Assembly: GCA_002369515.1 (NCBI GenBank)
Contig: DFFM01000004.1
Location: forward strand, 1-15,810
From: Prevotella sp. UBA3776
GTDB taxonomy: Bacteria > Bacteroidota > Bacteroidia > Bacteroidales > Bacteroidaceae
Length of the DNA: 15,810 bases
Direction of reading: 5' to 3'
Positions 8,343-15,810 of the stretch are shown piece by piece. Each line of letters starts with the position of its first letter. Position 1 is the stretch's first letter. Under the pieces are notes generated by a model. That model made no database searches. It was not told where the DNA came from and saw only the letters and a program-made list of their open reading frames with translations. Position numbers and translations under genes: made by a program.

Positions 8343-9284
8343 ATGAAACCAACATTGTTTTTGCTTGCTGCGGGCATGGGCAGCCGCTATGGCGGTCTGA
8401 AACAGCTCGACGGTCTGGGCCCCAACGGCGAGACCATCATGGACTATAGTATTTATGATGCCATTCAGGCAGGATTCGGGAAGATTGTGTGGGTCATCCG
8501 CAAAGATTTTGAGGAGCAGTTCCGCACACAGATTCTTGCCAAGTATGAGGACAAGATACCCTGCGAATTGTGCTTCCAGAGCATCGACGCTTTGCCCGAG
8601 GGCTTCAGCTGTCCCGAGGGACGTGTGAAGCCGTGGGGCACCAACCACGCCGTGCTCATGGGCAAGGACGTGATTAAGGAGCCTTTCTGCGTGATCAATT
8701 GCGACGACTTCTACAACCGCGACGCCTTCATGGTGATAGGCAAGTTCCTGAGCGAACTGCCCGAGGGTGCGACGAACCAGTATGCCATGGTGGGATTCCG
8801 CGTGGGCAACACGCTGAGCGAGAACGGAACGGTGGCTCGCGGCATCTGCTCGAAAGACGAGCAGGACTGTCTGACCACGGTGGTGGAGCGCACCGAGATT
8901 GTGCGTTGTGCCGAGGACGGCTCCAATGCAGGAGCTGCGACCGAGCCCATCCGCTACAAGGACGAGGAAGGACGTTGGGTGGTAGTGGCCGACAATACGC
9001 CCGTTTCGATGAACATGTGGGGCTTCACCCCCGACTACTTCGCCCATTCGGAGGCTTACTTCAAGGAATTCCTCTCCGACCCGAAGAACATGGAGAACCT
9101 GAAGGCCGAATTCTTCATTCCCCTGATGGTGAACAAGCTGATTGTTGACGGAACGGCCACGGTGAAGGTGCTCGACACCACCTCGAAATGGTTTGGCGTG
9201 ACCTATGCCGCCGACCGTGAGGGCACCGTAGAGCGCATCCGCCAGTTGGTGGCAGACGGCGTTTATCCCGAGAAACTGTTCTGA
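8343..9284 (+). CDS. Nucleotidyltransferase family protein (sugar-phosphate NTP transferase-like)
   Basis: A 313-aa cytoplasmic protein with the NTP_transferase fold. The N-terminus holds the nucleotide-binding signature LAAGMGSRYGGLKQ (residues 8-21; G11, G13, R15 and K20 are the usual key positions). A GTNHA segment (99-103) and the metal-binding region INCDDFY (118-124, D121/D122) follow, as in nucleotide-diphosphate-sugar pyrophosphorylases. The length fits a stand-alone transferase without a left-handed beta-helix domain. It probably joins an NTP to a sugar-1-phosphate or a related phosphorylated substrate, but the substrate cannot be read from sequence, and close relatives are usually just called nucleotidyltransferase. 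It has its own promoter and is followed after 33 bp by the DHH phosphoesterase gene with no clear terminator between, so the two may share a transcript. The ATG at 8343 directly precedes the first beta-strand, so the start is firm. Confidence 0.8.
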   Translation: MKPTLFLLAAGMGSRYGGLKQLDGLGPNGETIMDYSIYDAIQAGFGKIVWVIRKDFEEQFRTQILAKYEDKIPCELCFQSIDALPEGFSCPEGRVKPWGTNHAVLMGKDVIKEPFCVINCDDFYNRDAFMVIGKFLSELPEGATNQYAMVGFRVGNTLSENGTVARGICSKDEQDCLTTVVERTEIVRCAEDGSNAGAATEPIRYKDEEGRWVVVADNTPVSMNMWGFTPDYFAHSEAYFKEFLSDPKNMENLKAEFFIPLMVNKLIVDGTATVKVLDTTSKWFGVTYAADREGTVERIRQLVADGVYPEKLF

Positions 9285-9286
9285 TC

Positions 9287-9320
9287 ATTGACAATTGATA
9301 ATTGACACAATTGACAATTG
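9287..9320. repeat. ATTGACAATTG tandem-like repeat in the intergenic gap
   Basis: ATTGACAATTG occurs at 9287-9297 and again at 9310-9320, with a related AATTGACAC between. The palindrome CAATTG occurs three times (9292, 9308, 9315), and CAATTgatAATTG can form a small hairpin. The repeat fills the whole gap between the nucleotidyltransferase stop and the next gene and supplies that gene's TTG start codon. Similar AT-rich repeats are frequent between Bacteroidales genes (from memory). Confidence 0.75.
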
Positions 9321-10346
9321 GACATCAATCTTCTTTCTGAGCAAGAGTGTGCGCAATTGCGCACACTCATTGCCGATGCCACGAACGTGGTGGTGTGTTG
9401 CCACCAGAATCCCGACGGCGACGCCATAGGGTCGTCGCTGGCATGGGCAGAATACCTGCGCCAGCAGGGCAAGGATCCGCGCATCATTGTGCCCGACATG
9501 TTTCCCGACTACCTGCAGTGGCTGCCAGGCACGGAGCGTATTCTGCGCTACGACAAGCATGTTGAAACGGCGCAGTTGCTGCTGCGCACGGCCGACGTGG
9601 TGTTCTGTTTGGACTTCAACACCATCGACCGCCTGGGCGAACAGATGGGCGGCAGCCTGCGGCAGAGCGAGGCCAAACGCGTGCTCATCGACCACCACTT
9701 GCAGCCCGATGCCGGCATGGTGTTGAGCGTTTCGAGGTCGTGGGCTTGTTCTACGGCAGAGCTGGTGTTCAGGTTGATTTGGCAGCTCGGCGGTTTCGAG
9801 CAGATGGATCGCAAGGTGGCAGTGCCCATTTATTGCGGCATGATGACCGACACGGGAGGCTTCACCTACAACAGCACCACGCCCGAAATATATTTCATCG
9901 TCAGCCAGTTGCTCACCAAAGGCATCAACAAGGACAAAATCTACCGCAACGTTTACAACAACTACAGCGAGTGGCGGCTGAGGCTCATAGGCTATGTACT
10001 CTACACCAAGCTGAATGTCTTTGCCGAGCAGCATGCAGCCTATTTCGCCTTGTCGCGCAAGGACCTGAAACGGTTCCACTACATCAAGGGCGATGCCGAG
10101 GGATTGGTGAACATGCCGCTGCAAATCAAGGGCATGAAAGTGTCGCTCTCGCTGCGCGAGGACACCGAGCGCGAAAATGTGGTGTGGGTGAGCATCCGCT
10201 CGGTTGACAATTTTCCGGCCAACAAAATGGCGGAGCAGTTCTTCAACGGCGGCGGCCATCTGAATGCCGCTGGTGGGAGGCTGAACTGTTCGCTCGACGA
10301 GGCAGAGCGTATCGTTCGCGAGGCATTTGCAGCTTTTTGCTGTTAA
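9318..10346 (+). CDS. DHH/DHHA1 phosphoesterase, NrnA-like (oligoribonuclease / pAp phosphatase type)
   Basis: A 342-aa cytoplasmic phosphoesterase of the DHH family. Motifs in order: CHQNPDGDAIGSSL (residues 28-41; H29, D33 and D35 bind metal), CLDFN (D99), IDHH (D125-H127, the family signature), TDTGGF (D178), and C-terminal DHHA1 with GGGHLNAAGG (311-320) that binds substrate. This order and length match NrnA-type enzymes, which degrade short RNA or dinucleotides and in some bacteria dephosphorylate 3'-phosphoadenosine 5'-phosphate; which activity dominates cannot be told from sequence. The start is unusual: a stop (TGA, 9312-9314) closes the frame upstream and no ATG occurs before the first motif, so TTG at 9318, inside the ATTGACAATTG repeat, is the best start. 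A TTG 13 codons further in is possible but would cut the N-terminal helix. DUF4827 and glmM genes follow. Confidence 0.87.
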   Translation: MDINLLSEQECAQLRTLIADATNVVVCCHQNPDGDAIGSSLAWAEYLRQQGKDPRIIVPDMFPDYLQWLPGTERILRYDKHVETAQLLLRTADVVFCLDFNTIDRLGEQMGGSLRQSEAKRVLIDHHLQPDAGMVLSVSRSWACSTAELVFRLIWQLGGFEQMDRKVAVPIYCGMMTDTGGFTYNSTTPEIYFIVSQLLTKGINKDKIYRNVYNNYSEWRLRLIGYVLYTKLNVFAEQHAAYFALSRKDLKRFHYIKGDAEGLVNMPLQIKGMKVSLSLREDTERENVVWVSIRSVDNFPANKMAEQFFNGGGHLNAAGGRLNCSLDEAERIVREAFAAFCC

Positions 10347-10383
10347 ATATCGCTAATCAGCGAGGTTTTAGGGCGGAATTTAG

Positions 10384-10391
10384 TATATTTG
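10384..10391 (+). promoter_or_regulatory. Promoter -7 element (TATATTTG)
   Basis: TATATTTG matches TAnnTTTG and lies 28 bp before the ATG of the DUF4827 lipoprotein gene, giving a leader of about 20 nt. No good TTTG is present at the -33 spacing. The 73-bp gap after the DHH gene holds nothing else recognisable. Confidence 0.6.
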
Positions 10392-10419
10392 CGGTCTGAA
10401 ACAAAAGAACAACAAGCCC

Positions 10420-11061
10420 ATGAAGAGAAAATCTTTCATAGCACTATTCGTGTTGTTGGCAGCTCTGCTGACGGTAGGGTGCAACAAGCATGAGACCTAT
10501 GCCGACCAGAAGAAGAAGGAGACGGCGGCCATACAGAAGTTTATTGCCGACTCTACCATACACGTCATTTCAGAGGCCGACTTCAAGGCCAGCAACTACA
10601 CCACCGACGTGAGCAAAAACCAGTATGTGCTCTTCGAGAGCACCGGCGTTTATATGCAGATTGTGCGCAAAGGATGTGGCGAAGCCATCAAGAAGGGCGA
10701 AACGGCCACGGTGCTCTGCCGTTTCAAAGAAACCAATCTGCTGACCGACTCACTGCAGCTCACCAACAACGTGCTCTACTATGCTTCGCTGGTCGATAAA
10801 CTGACCGTTACCAACACCAGCGGTTCGTTCACGGCTTCCTTTGTTTCGGGCAACAGCGTGATGGCGTCGGCCTACGGAAGCACCTCGGTGCCTGCCGGAT
10901 GGCTCGTGCCGCTGTCATACATCAACGTGGGTCGTCCCAGCAAGGCCGAGGACGAAACGGCCAAGGTGAGACTCATCGTTCCCCACACGCAGGGACAGGC
11001 ATACGCCACGCAGAGCGTCTATCCTTGTTTCTACGAGATAACCTACGAAAGGGGGCTGTAG
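10420..11061 (+). CDS. DUF4827 family lipoprotein (FKBP-like)
   Basis: A 213-aa predicted lipoprotein. Residues 1-20 are a signal peptide ending in a lipobox (LTVGC, Cys21), so the mature protein should be membrane-anchored facing the periplasm or the surface. The body fits the Bacteroidales family DUF4827, which resembles FKBP-type peptidyl-prolyl isomerases: the segment MQIVRKGCGEAIKKGETATV (about 78-97) looks like the start of an FKBP domain, and AGWLVPLSYINVG (about 158-170) like its conserved Gly-Trp helix region. Whether it has isomerase activity is unknown. It has its own -7 promoter element and sits between the DHH phosphoesterase and glmM genes, an order I recall from other Bacteroidales. 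A direct and inverted repeat follows its stop codon and may end the transcript. Confidence 0.8.
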   Translation: MKRKSFIALFVLLAALLTVGCNKHETYADQKKKETAAIQKFIADSTIHVISEADFKASNYTTDVSKNQYVLFESTGVYMQIVRKGCGEAIKKGETATVLCRFKETNLLTDSLQLTNNVLYYASLVDKLTVTNTSGSFTASFVSGNSVMASAYGSTSVPAGWLVPLSYINVGRPSKAEDETAKVRLIVPHTQGQAYATQSVYPCFYEITYERGL

Positions 11062-11062
11062 T

Positions 11063-11135
11063 GAATTAGGAGTTAAGAATTAGGAGTTAGGAGTTTTTTG
11101 TGTCTTTACAGTGGGCAGGCTCCTAACTCCTAATT
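11063..11135. repeat. AATTAGGAGTTA direct and inverted repeat, possible terminator
   Basis: GAATTAGGAGTTA occurs at 11063-11075 and 11077-11089. AATTAGGAGTTAGGAG (11078-11093) is the exact reverse complement of 11120-11135, giving a 16-bp stem with a 26-nt loop, followed by a T-rich run (11136-11146). It starts 1 bp after the DUF4827 stop, so a terminator role is plausible. The sequence is of the AT-rich type often scattered between Bacteroidales genes. Confidence 0.75.
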
Positions 11136-11199
11136 TCTGTTTTTTTGCTTTATATGTGAGAGTTAATGTGATTATATATAAAATAACGAATATAAAACA

Positions 11200-12618
<1,419 letters not shown>

Positions 12619-12669
12619 CAGCCAGACCTTTCGGTCTCGGTTTCGGATAATGTAAGAAACAGAAAACAG

Positions 12670-12711
12670 ACTGGGCACCAAGCTTTTCAACTGAAAAGCA
12701 TGGTGCCCAGT
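12670..12711. terminator. Bidirectional hairpin terminator between convergent genes
   Basis: ACTGGGCACCA (12670-12680) pairs with TGGTGCCCAGT (12701-12711), and GCTTTTCA (12682-12689) with TGAAAAGC (12692-12699), separated only by an A-A mismatch and closed by a 2-nt loop. TGTTTTTGTG follows on the + strand, and the - strand continues into a T-rich run too. It ends glmM (+) and the DUF4112 gene (-), whose last codons and stop (12687-12689) lie inside the stem. Confidence 0.88.
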
Positions 12712-13244
12712 GTTTTTGTGAGCCAAATGAGAAGATAAACCATGCCAACGATGGCGGCAATGAGCAGCACGATGAAGATGGCCGACAGCCAAGCCTTGCG
12801 GTTCACTTCCTTGATGACGGTCTGGTCGCCCTCAACAAATCCGTTGACGAGATTCATGTTTTGCTTGTTGGCGCGGTGGAAAATGTCGATGACGTCGCCC
12901 ACGTAGAAGGGTATCATGCCCAGCACTACGTCGCGCAGGGTGTTGTTCAGAATGGCCAGCGTGAGGGGCAGCGACTTGATGACAAACGCCGCGAAATAGA
13001 CGTAGGCTAGCGAGAAGAACGCTGAAATCATGTCGCCAATGCCCCCAGGAATGGCAAATCCCAGGGCCGCATCGAGATAGTAGCGATCCAGATAGGAGGT
13101 GAGCCGCTGCAGCAGGGCGTACGAGCGGCTGCTGTGCAGTCTTGCCGAGCGTTCAAGGCGTTTCTGTTCGTTCATGCGAGGTGTTTCATTACTGTCATTT
13201 TCAGCAATCTTTCTTCGTTTGCCCTTTTCCTTGTCATCATTCAT
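12687..13244 (-). CDS. DUF4112 membrane protein
   Basis: A 185-aa protein with a charged N-terminus (residues 1-45, rich in Lys, Arg, Glu) followed by a DUF4112-like region. It shows the family pattern of two Gly-Asp turns, IPGGIGDMIS (about 65-74) and GMIPFYVGDVIDIFHRANKQN (about 109-129), the second followed by the typical Ala-Asn-x-x-Asn helix. Hydrophobic segments lie near 72-100 and at about 152-176, so it is probably an inner-membrane protein. Function is unknown for the family. The ATG at 13244 overlaps the end of queH by 8 bp, suggesting translational coupling; Met24 (MNEQKRLE) is a possible later start. The stop lies within the terminator hairpin. Confidence 0.77.
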   Translation of the reverse strand: MNDDKEKGKRRKIAENDSNETPRMNEQKRLERSARLHSSRSYALLQRLTSYLDRYYLDAALGFAIPGGIGDMISAFFSLAYVYFAAFVIKSLPLTLAILNNTLRDVVLGMIPFYVGDVIDIFHRANKQNMNLVNGFVEGDQTVIKEVNRKAWLSAIFIVLLIAAIVGMVYLLIWLTKTLGTMLFS

Positions 13245-13839
13245 GGTCCGTCTTTCTCATGCTGTATTCGCAGCCACAGTATTGCTGGTTGTAGAACTGG
13301 TATTCTTTGAGCAGTTGGTTGCGGCGCTCGTAGAGTCCACCCTTGCGCCAGTTCTGCGCCCAGAACAGTGTGCCGGGCACGGCGGCCTGGGCTGCGAGTC
13401 CCGCCTGCGTAATCTGTTCGATGCTTTTCCACCGCGATGAGGCCAGCGTGGTGGTGAACACTTCTATGCCCAACTCGTGGGCTTTGTGGGCGGCGGCCAG
13501 CATTCGCATGTTGAAGCACTGTTGGCAGCGTCTTCCGCGCTCGGGCTCATTCTCCAGACCGCACACATGGCGTTGCCAGAGGGCATGGTCGTAGTCGCCG
13601 TCAATCCAGCCGAGCCCCATGCTCTCGGCATGGCGTTTGCTCTCGTTCTTGCGGACGGCGTATTCTTCTTGTGGAAAGATGTTGGGATTGAAATAGAAAA
13701 TGGTGGGGCGGAGGTTGTGCTGCACCATCCATTCGACAATGGCCGACGAACATGGGGCACAGCAGGCATGAAGCAGCACCTGCGCAGGAGCCGTTGGCTC
13801 AAGCAATATCGCGGGTATCTCAATGGCCGGTCGTTTCAT
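13237..13839 (-). CDS. queH: Epoxyqueuosine reductase QueH
   Basis: A 200-aa cytoplasmic iron-sulfur enzyme that performs the last step of queuosine tRNA modification, reducing epoxyqueuosine to queuosine; QueH is the non-homologous replacement of QueG. The family cysteines are visible: HACCAPCSS (C26, C27, C30), RRCQQC (C105, C108) and YCGC (C188, C190), which bind the Fe-S cluster and an extra metal. YFNPNIFPQEEY (49-60) is another family hallmark. The frame is open further upstream, but the ATG at 13839 is chosen because the conserved protein begins there and it lies 4 bp after the deacetylase stop. It overlaps the DUF4112 gene by 8 bp. No other queuosine gene is in the window, so its placement here is probably incidental. 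Confidence 0.9.
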   Translation of the reverse strand: MKRPAIEIPAILLEPTAPAQVLLHACCAPCSSAIVEWMVQHNLRPTIFYFNPNIFPQEEYAVRKNESKRHAESMGLGWIDGDYDHALWQRHVCGLENEPERGRRCQQCFNMRMLAAAHKAHELGIEVFTTTLASSRWKSIEQITQAGLAAQAAVPGTLFWAQNWRKGGLYERRNQLLKEYQFYNQQYCGCEYSMRKTDHE

Positions 13840-13843
13840 GCTC

Positions 13844-14455
13844 TCAGTCGAAAATTCTGAACTCGTAACCCTGCTGCTGGAGCCATTCGATGGACTGGGG
13901 CAGGGCCGTGCGCAGTTTGTCAATGCTCTTTAGCGAATCGTGGAAAGTGATGATTGAGCCGTTGCGGGCGAACTGTTTCACATTCTCCACCACTTCGTCG
14001 GCAGTGAGCCATTTGGAGTAGTCGCGCGTTACGAGATCCCACATCACGATGCGGAAATCTTTGCTCAGCCAGTAATAGACACTGTGGCGCATCCACCCGT
14101 GGGGAGGACGGAACAAGTGTGAGTGAATGAGCTCGTTGGCTTTGTAGGTGTTGATGATGTAGGTGGTGGTCCAGTGCTTGAAACCGCCCAAGTGGTTGAA
14201 GGTGTGGTTGCCCACCTGATGGCCTTCGCTGACTATTTGTTGGTAGAGCTCAGGGTGTTTGTGAACGTTGTCGCCCACCATGAAGAAGGTTGCCTTCACA
14301 CCGTAGCGACGCAGTGTTTCGAGGATGAAAGGCGTGGCTTCGGGAATGGGCCCATCGTCGAAAGTGAGATAGACGGCTCGCACATTCTTGTCCATTCGCC
14401 ACGTAGCTTTTGGGTAAAGCCATCGCAGCCATTTGGCTGGTTGTTCAATGATCAT
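13844..14455 (-). CDS. Polysaccharide deacetylase (NodB homology domain, CE4)
   Basis: A 203-aa protein consisting almost only of a NodB/CE4 domain, which removes N-acetyl (or similar) groups from sugars such as GlcNAc using a divalent metal. The catalytic motifs are intact: TFDDGP (31-36; D33 base, D34 metal), HTFNH (84-88; H84 and H88 bind metal), RPPHGW (116-121) and TFHDS (170-174; H172). The length matches the minimal domain. There is no signal peptide or clear membrane segment, although the N-terminus is rich in Trp and basic residues (AKWLRWLYPK), so it may sit in the cytoplasm or on the membrane surface. The start at 14455 is the only Met before the first strand. It precedes queH by 4 bp and follows the DUF2723 gene after 104 bp. 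Confidence 0.87.
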   Translation of the reverse strand: MIIEQPAKWLRWLYPKATWRMDKNVRAVYLTFDDGPIPEATPFILETLRRYGVKATFFMVGDNVHKHPELYQQIVSEGHQVGNHTFNHLGGFKHWTTTYIINTYKANELIHSHLFRPPHGWMRHSVYYWLSKDFRIVMWDLVTRDYSKWLTADEVVENVKQFARNGSIITFHDSLKSIDKLRTALPQSIEWLQQQGYEFRIFD

Positions 14456-14491
14456 CCTTTTTGTTGGTTTTGAAATTATGAGTTAGAAGTG

Positions 14492-14537
14492 GAGAGCTTG
14501 GAATGCGGAACGTTCATGCTCCTGATTCCTTGCTCTC
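14492..14537. repeat. Imperfect inverted repeat between DUF2723 and deacetylase genes
   Basis: GAGAGC (14492-14497) and GGAAT (14500-14504) pair with ATTCC (14525-14529) and GCTCTC (14532-14537), separated by a TT/TT internal mismatch, with a 20-nt loop. It occupies the 104-bp gap on the transcription path of the - strand genes. No T-run follows, so a terminator or attenuator role is uncertain. Confidence 0.45.
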
Positions 14538-14559
14538 GACTCCCAACTTGCAAGATTGA

Positions 14560-15810
14560 TTATTCCTGATAGAGTTTGCCGCCTCTGCCTTCGAAGGTGT
14601 TGGCCAGCTTCGACATTTCTTCAGCCAACTTGTCGCTCCACTTGTTGTCGATGATGTCGGCCACGTCGAGACACTGTTGCATGACGTAGAACTGAATCAA
14701 GCAGTCCTGCTGCGACTGTGCGAATCGGTTGGCATCGAGCGACAAGTACCACTTCAGATATTGGGCGCAGTTGGTCCATACGGCTTGCAGGTCTTGCTTG
14801 GCCAATTGCTTGTTGCCCACAAGCGCGTAGGCCTTGGCAAAGTTCAGAGCTCCGCTGGTGTAGTTCTTTGGAACATTGTAGGCCGGTATCACCTTGTCGG
14901 CGTAGGCCAGCACCTTTGCGGCCTTGTCTTTTTGGTTCTCCTGAATGAGTCGCAGGGCCAAGTCGCCGAACAGCCGGCGGTGGGTGTAGCACATGCGCAT
15001 GACGGTTTCGTCGAGATAGATGCCTTTTTGGTCGAGTCCTCCGAACTTGAACCGCTTCATCAGGTTTTCGTAAATGCGCTTGGTGTCATAGTTCTTGGCG
15101 CCGGGAACGGGCTGCCCGCCAATGTTGGTGGTGAACGGAGTGATGCGGTTCACCAGACCTTCCTGCACGAAGTTGTTGCCCAGGTTCATGTAGTTGTCTT
15201 CGCCCACGGTGAGAGCCACGTAGATGGGGCGGGTCCAGTTGCACTGCGAAATCATTTCGAGCATCATCAGGTCACCCTTGTAGAGGGCGCTCTTTCCCTT
15301 GAGCGAGATGACCATTCTGTCGGGAATGGAGTCTGCTGCCATCATCATGCCGCTCTTGCGGACAGCCTCTTTGTCGATGGTCATGAAGAGCGTGTCGGTG
15401 GGAATGAGGTGCAGATCCTTGTTCTTGTTGCGCACCCAGTATTTCAACACGTTTTTCAGCTCAAACGGGTCGTCGCCGAAGTTCTCGCGGGCCTGTTCGG
15501 GATTATCCTTGTAGAACTGCAGGATTTCTTCCTTGGCACTGGGGTCTATTTCTACAATTTCGTTGGTACCCGAGCAGTAGTCGAGTCGTGGCCATGATAT
15601 GGGCACCGACGGCGAATCGTAGGCCGGGCGGCGCATCTGGTCGATGTACCAATCGGTTTGCAGGTAGCTCAAGTTGCACACGCGGGCATCGGTTCGCACA
15701 CCCTCCACATCCTGGTTGTACCACAGGGGGAACGTGTCGTTGTCGCCGTTGGTGAAGATGATGGGGTTGCCCTCCTGTTGCAGCGACATGAGGTAGTTCT
15801 GTCCGAAGTC
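14560..15810 (-). CDS. DUF2723 protein, PMT-like glycosyltransferase (C-terminal part, cut by window edge)
   Basis: The visible 416 codons are the C-terminal region of a DUF2723 protein; the frame stays open through the right end of the window, so the N-terminus lies outside. Full-length members are usually about 1,000 residues, with an N-terminal multi-membrane part resembling protein O-mannosyltransferases and are now often named glycosyltransferase family 117 in public annotation (from memory). Near the edge FTNGDNDTFPLWYNQ and NLSYLQTDWYIDQM match strongly conserved stretches of this family. The last 130 residues are helical and look TPR-like (LALRLIQENQKDKAAKVLAY, then AKAYALVGNKQLAKQDL). 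No membrane segment lies in the visible part, so this is probably the periplasmic domain. The internal ATG at 15789 is not the real start. Partners may include the deacetylase downstream. Confidence 0.85.
   Translation of the reverse strand, partial: DFGQNYLMSLQQEGNPIIFTNGDNDTFPLWYNQDVEGVRTDARVCNLSYLQTDWYIDQMRRPAYDSPSVPISWPRLDYCSGTNEIVEIDPSAKEEILQFYKDNPEQARENFGDDPFELKNVLKYWVRNKNKDLHLIPTDTLFMTIDKEAVRKSGMMMAADSIPDRMVISLKGKSALYKGDLMMLEMISQCNWTRPIYVALTVGEDNYMNLGNNFVQEGLVNRITPFTTNIGGQPVPGAKNYDTKRIYENLMKRFKFGGLDQKGIYLDETVMRMCYTHRRLFGDLALRLIQENQKDKAAKVLAYADKVIPAYNVPKNYTSGALNFAKAYALVGNKQLAKQDLQAVWTNCAQYLKWYLSLDANRFAQSQQDCLIQFYVMQQCLDVADIIDNKWSDKLAEEMSKLANTFEGRGGKLYQE

Noticed and set aside
11151..11158. 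TATATGTG as the glmM promoter
   Set aside because: One mismatch in the key TTTG part and no -33 element at the right spacing; mentioned only as a candidate.
13840..13923. A longer QueH starting 28 codons upstream at 13923
   Set aside because: The extra residues (MTNCARPCPSPSNG...) overlap the end of the deacetylase gene and are not part of the family; the ATG at 13839 fits both the protein family and the spacing.

Overview
The window looks like chromosomal core DNA from a Bacteroidales bacterium, most likely Prevotellaceae (Prevotella in the broad sense). The pointers are Bacteroidota-type promoters (TAnnTTTG at -7, once with TTTG at -33), no evident Shine-Dalgarno sequences, a lipidated Omp85 protein (TamL type), a short Prevotella-style C-terminal sorting tail, and the families DUF4827, DUF2723 and DUF4112. 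No phage, transposase, plasmid, CRISPR, rRNA or tRNA was found.

Left part (1-7990, + strand). A well-formed promoter drives a tamB gene of about 1,555 codons. Its stop overlaps (ATGA) the start of a TamA/BamA-like outer-membrane lipoprotein gene, so the two parts of an envelope-spanning translocation and assembly module are translationally coupled. A small secreted protein with a T9SS-like tail follows after 68 bp. The gene-free stretch 7991-8342 holds a small hairpin and a striking 24-bp perfect inverted repeat (8076-8157) with a partial extra copy upstream.

Middle part (8343-12618, + strand). In order: a sugar nucleotidyltransferase-like protein, a DHH/DHHA1 phosphoesterase (NrnA type) that must start at TTG inside an ATTGACAATTG repeat, a DUF4827 lipoprotein, and a phosphohexomutase annotated as GlmM. 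Between the last two lies a direct/inverted AATTAGGAGTTA repeat. A strong hairpin at 12670-12711 ends this block and serves both strands.

Right part (12687-15810, - strand). Read in the direction of transcription: the C-terminal part of a DUF2723 (PMT-like glycosyltransferase) protein cut by the window edge, a short polysaccharide deacetylase, QueH (epoxyqueuosine reductase), and a DUF4112 membrane protein. The last three are tightly packed and probably co-transcribed.

No clearly new multi-gene system is visible. The best leads are the inverted-repeat element at 8048-8157, the repeat-embedded TTG start, the secreted CxxC protein with a sorting tail, and the archaeal-looking sugar-binding loop in the GlmM-type mutase. 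Family assignments come from reading motifs in the translations; no database search was run.
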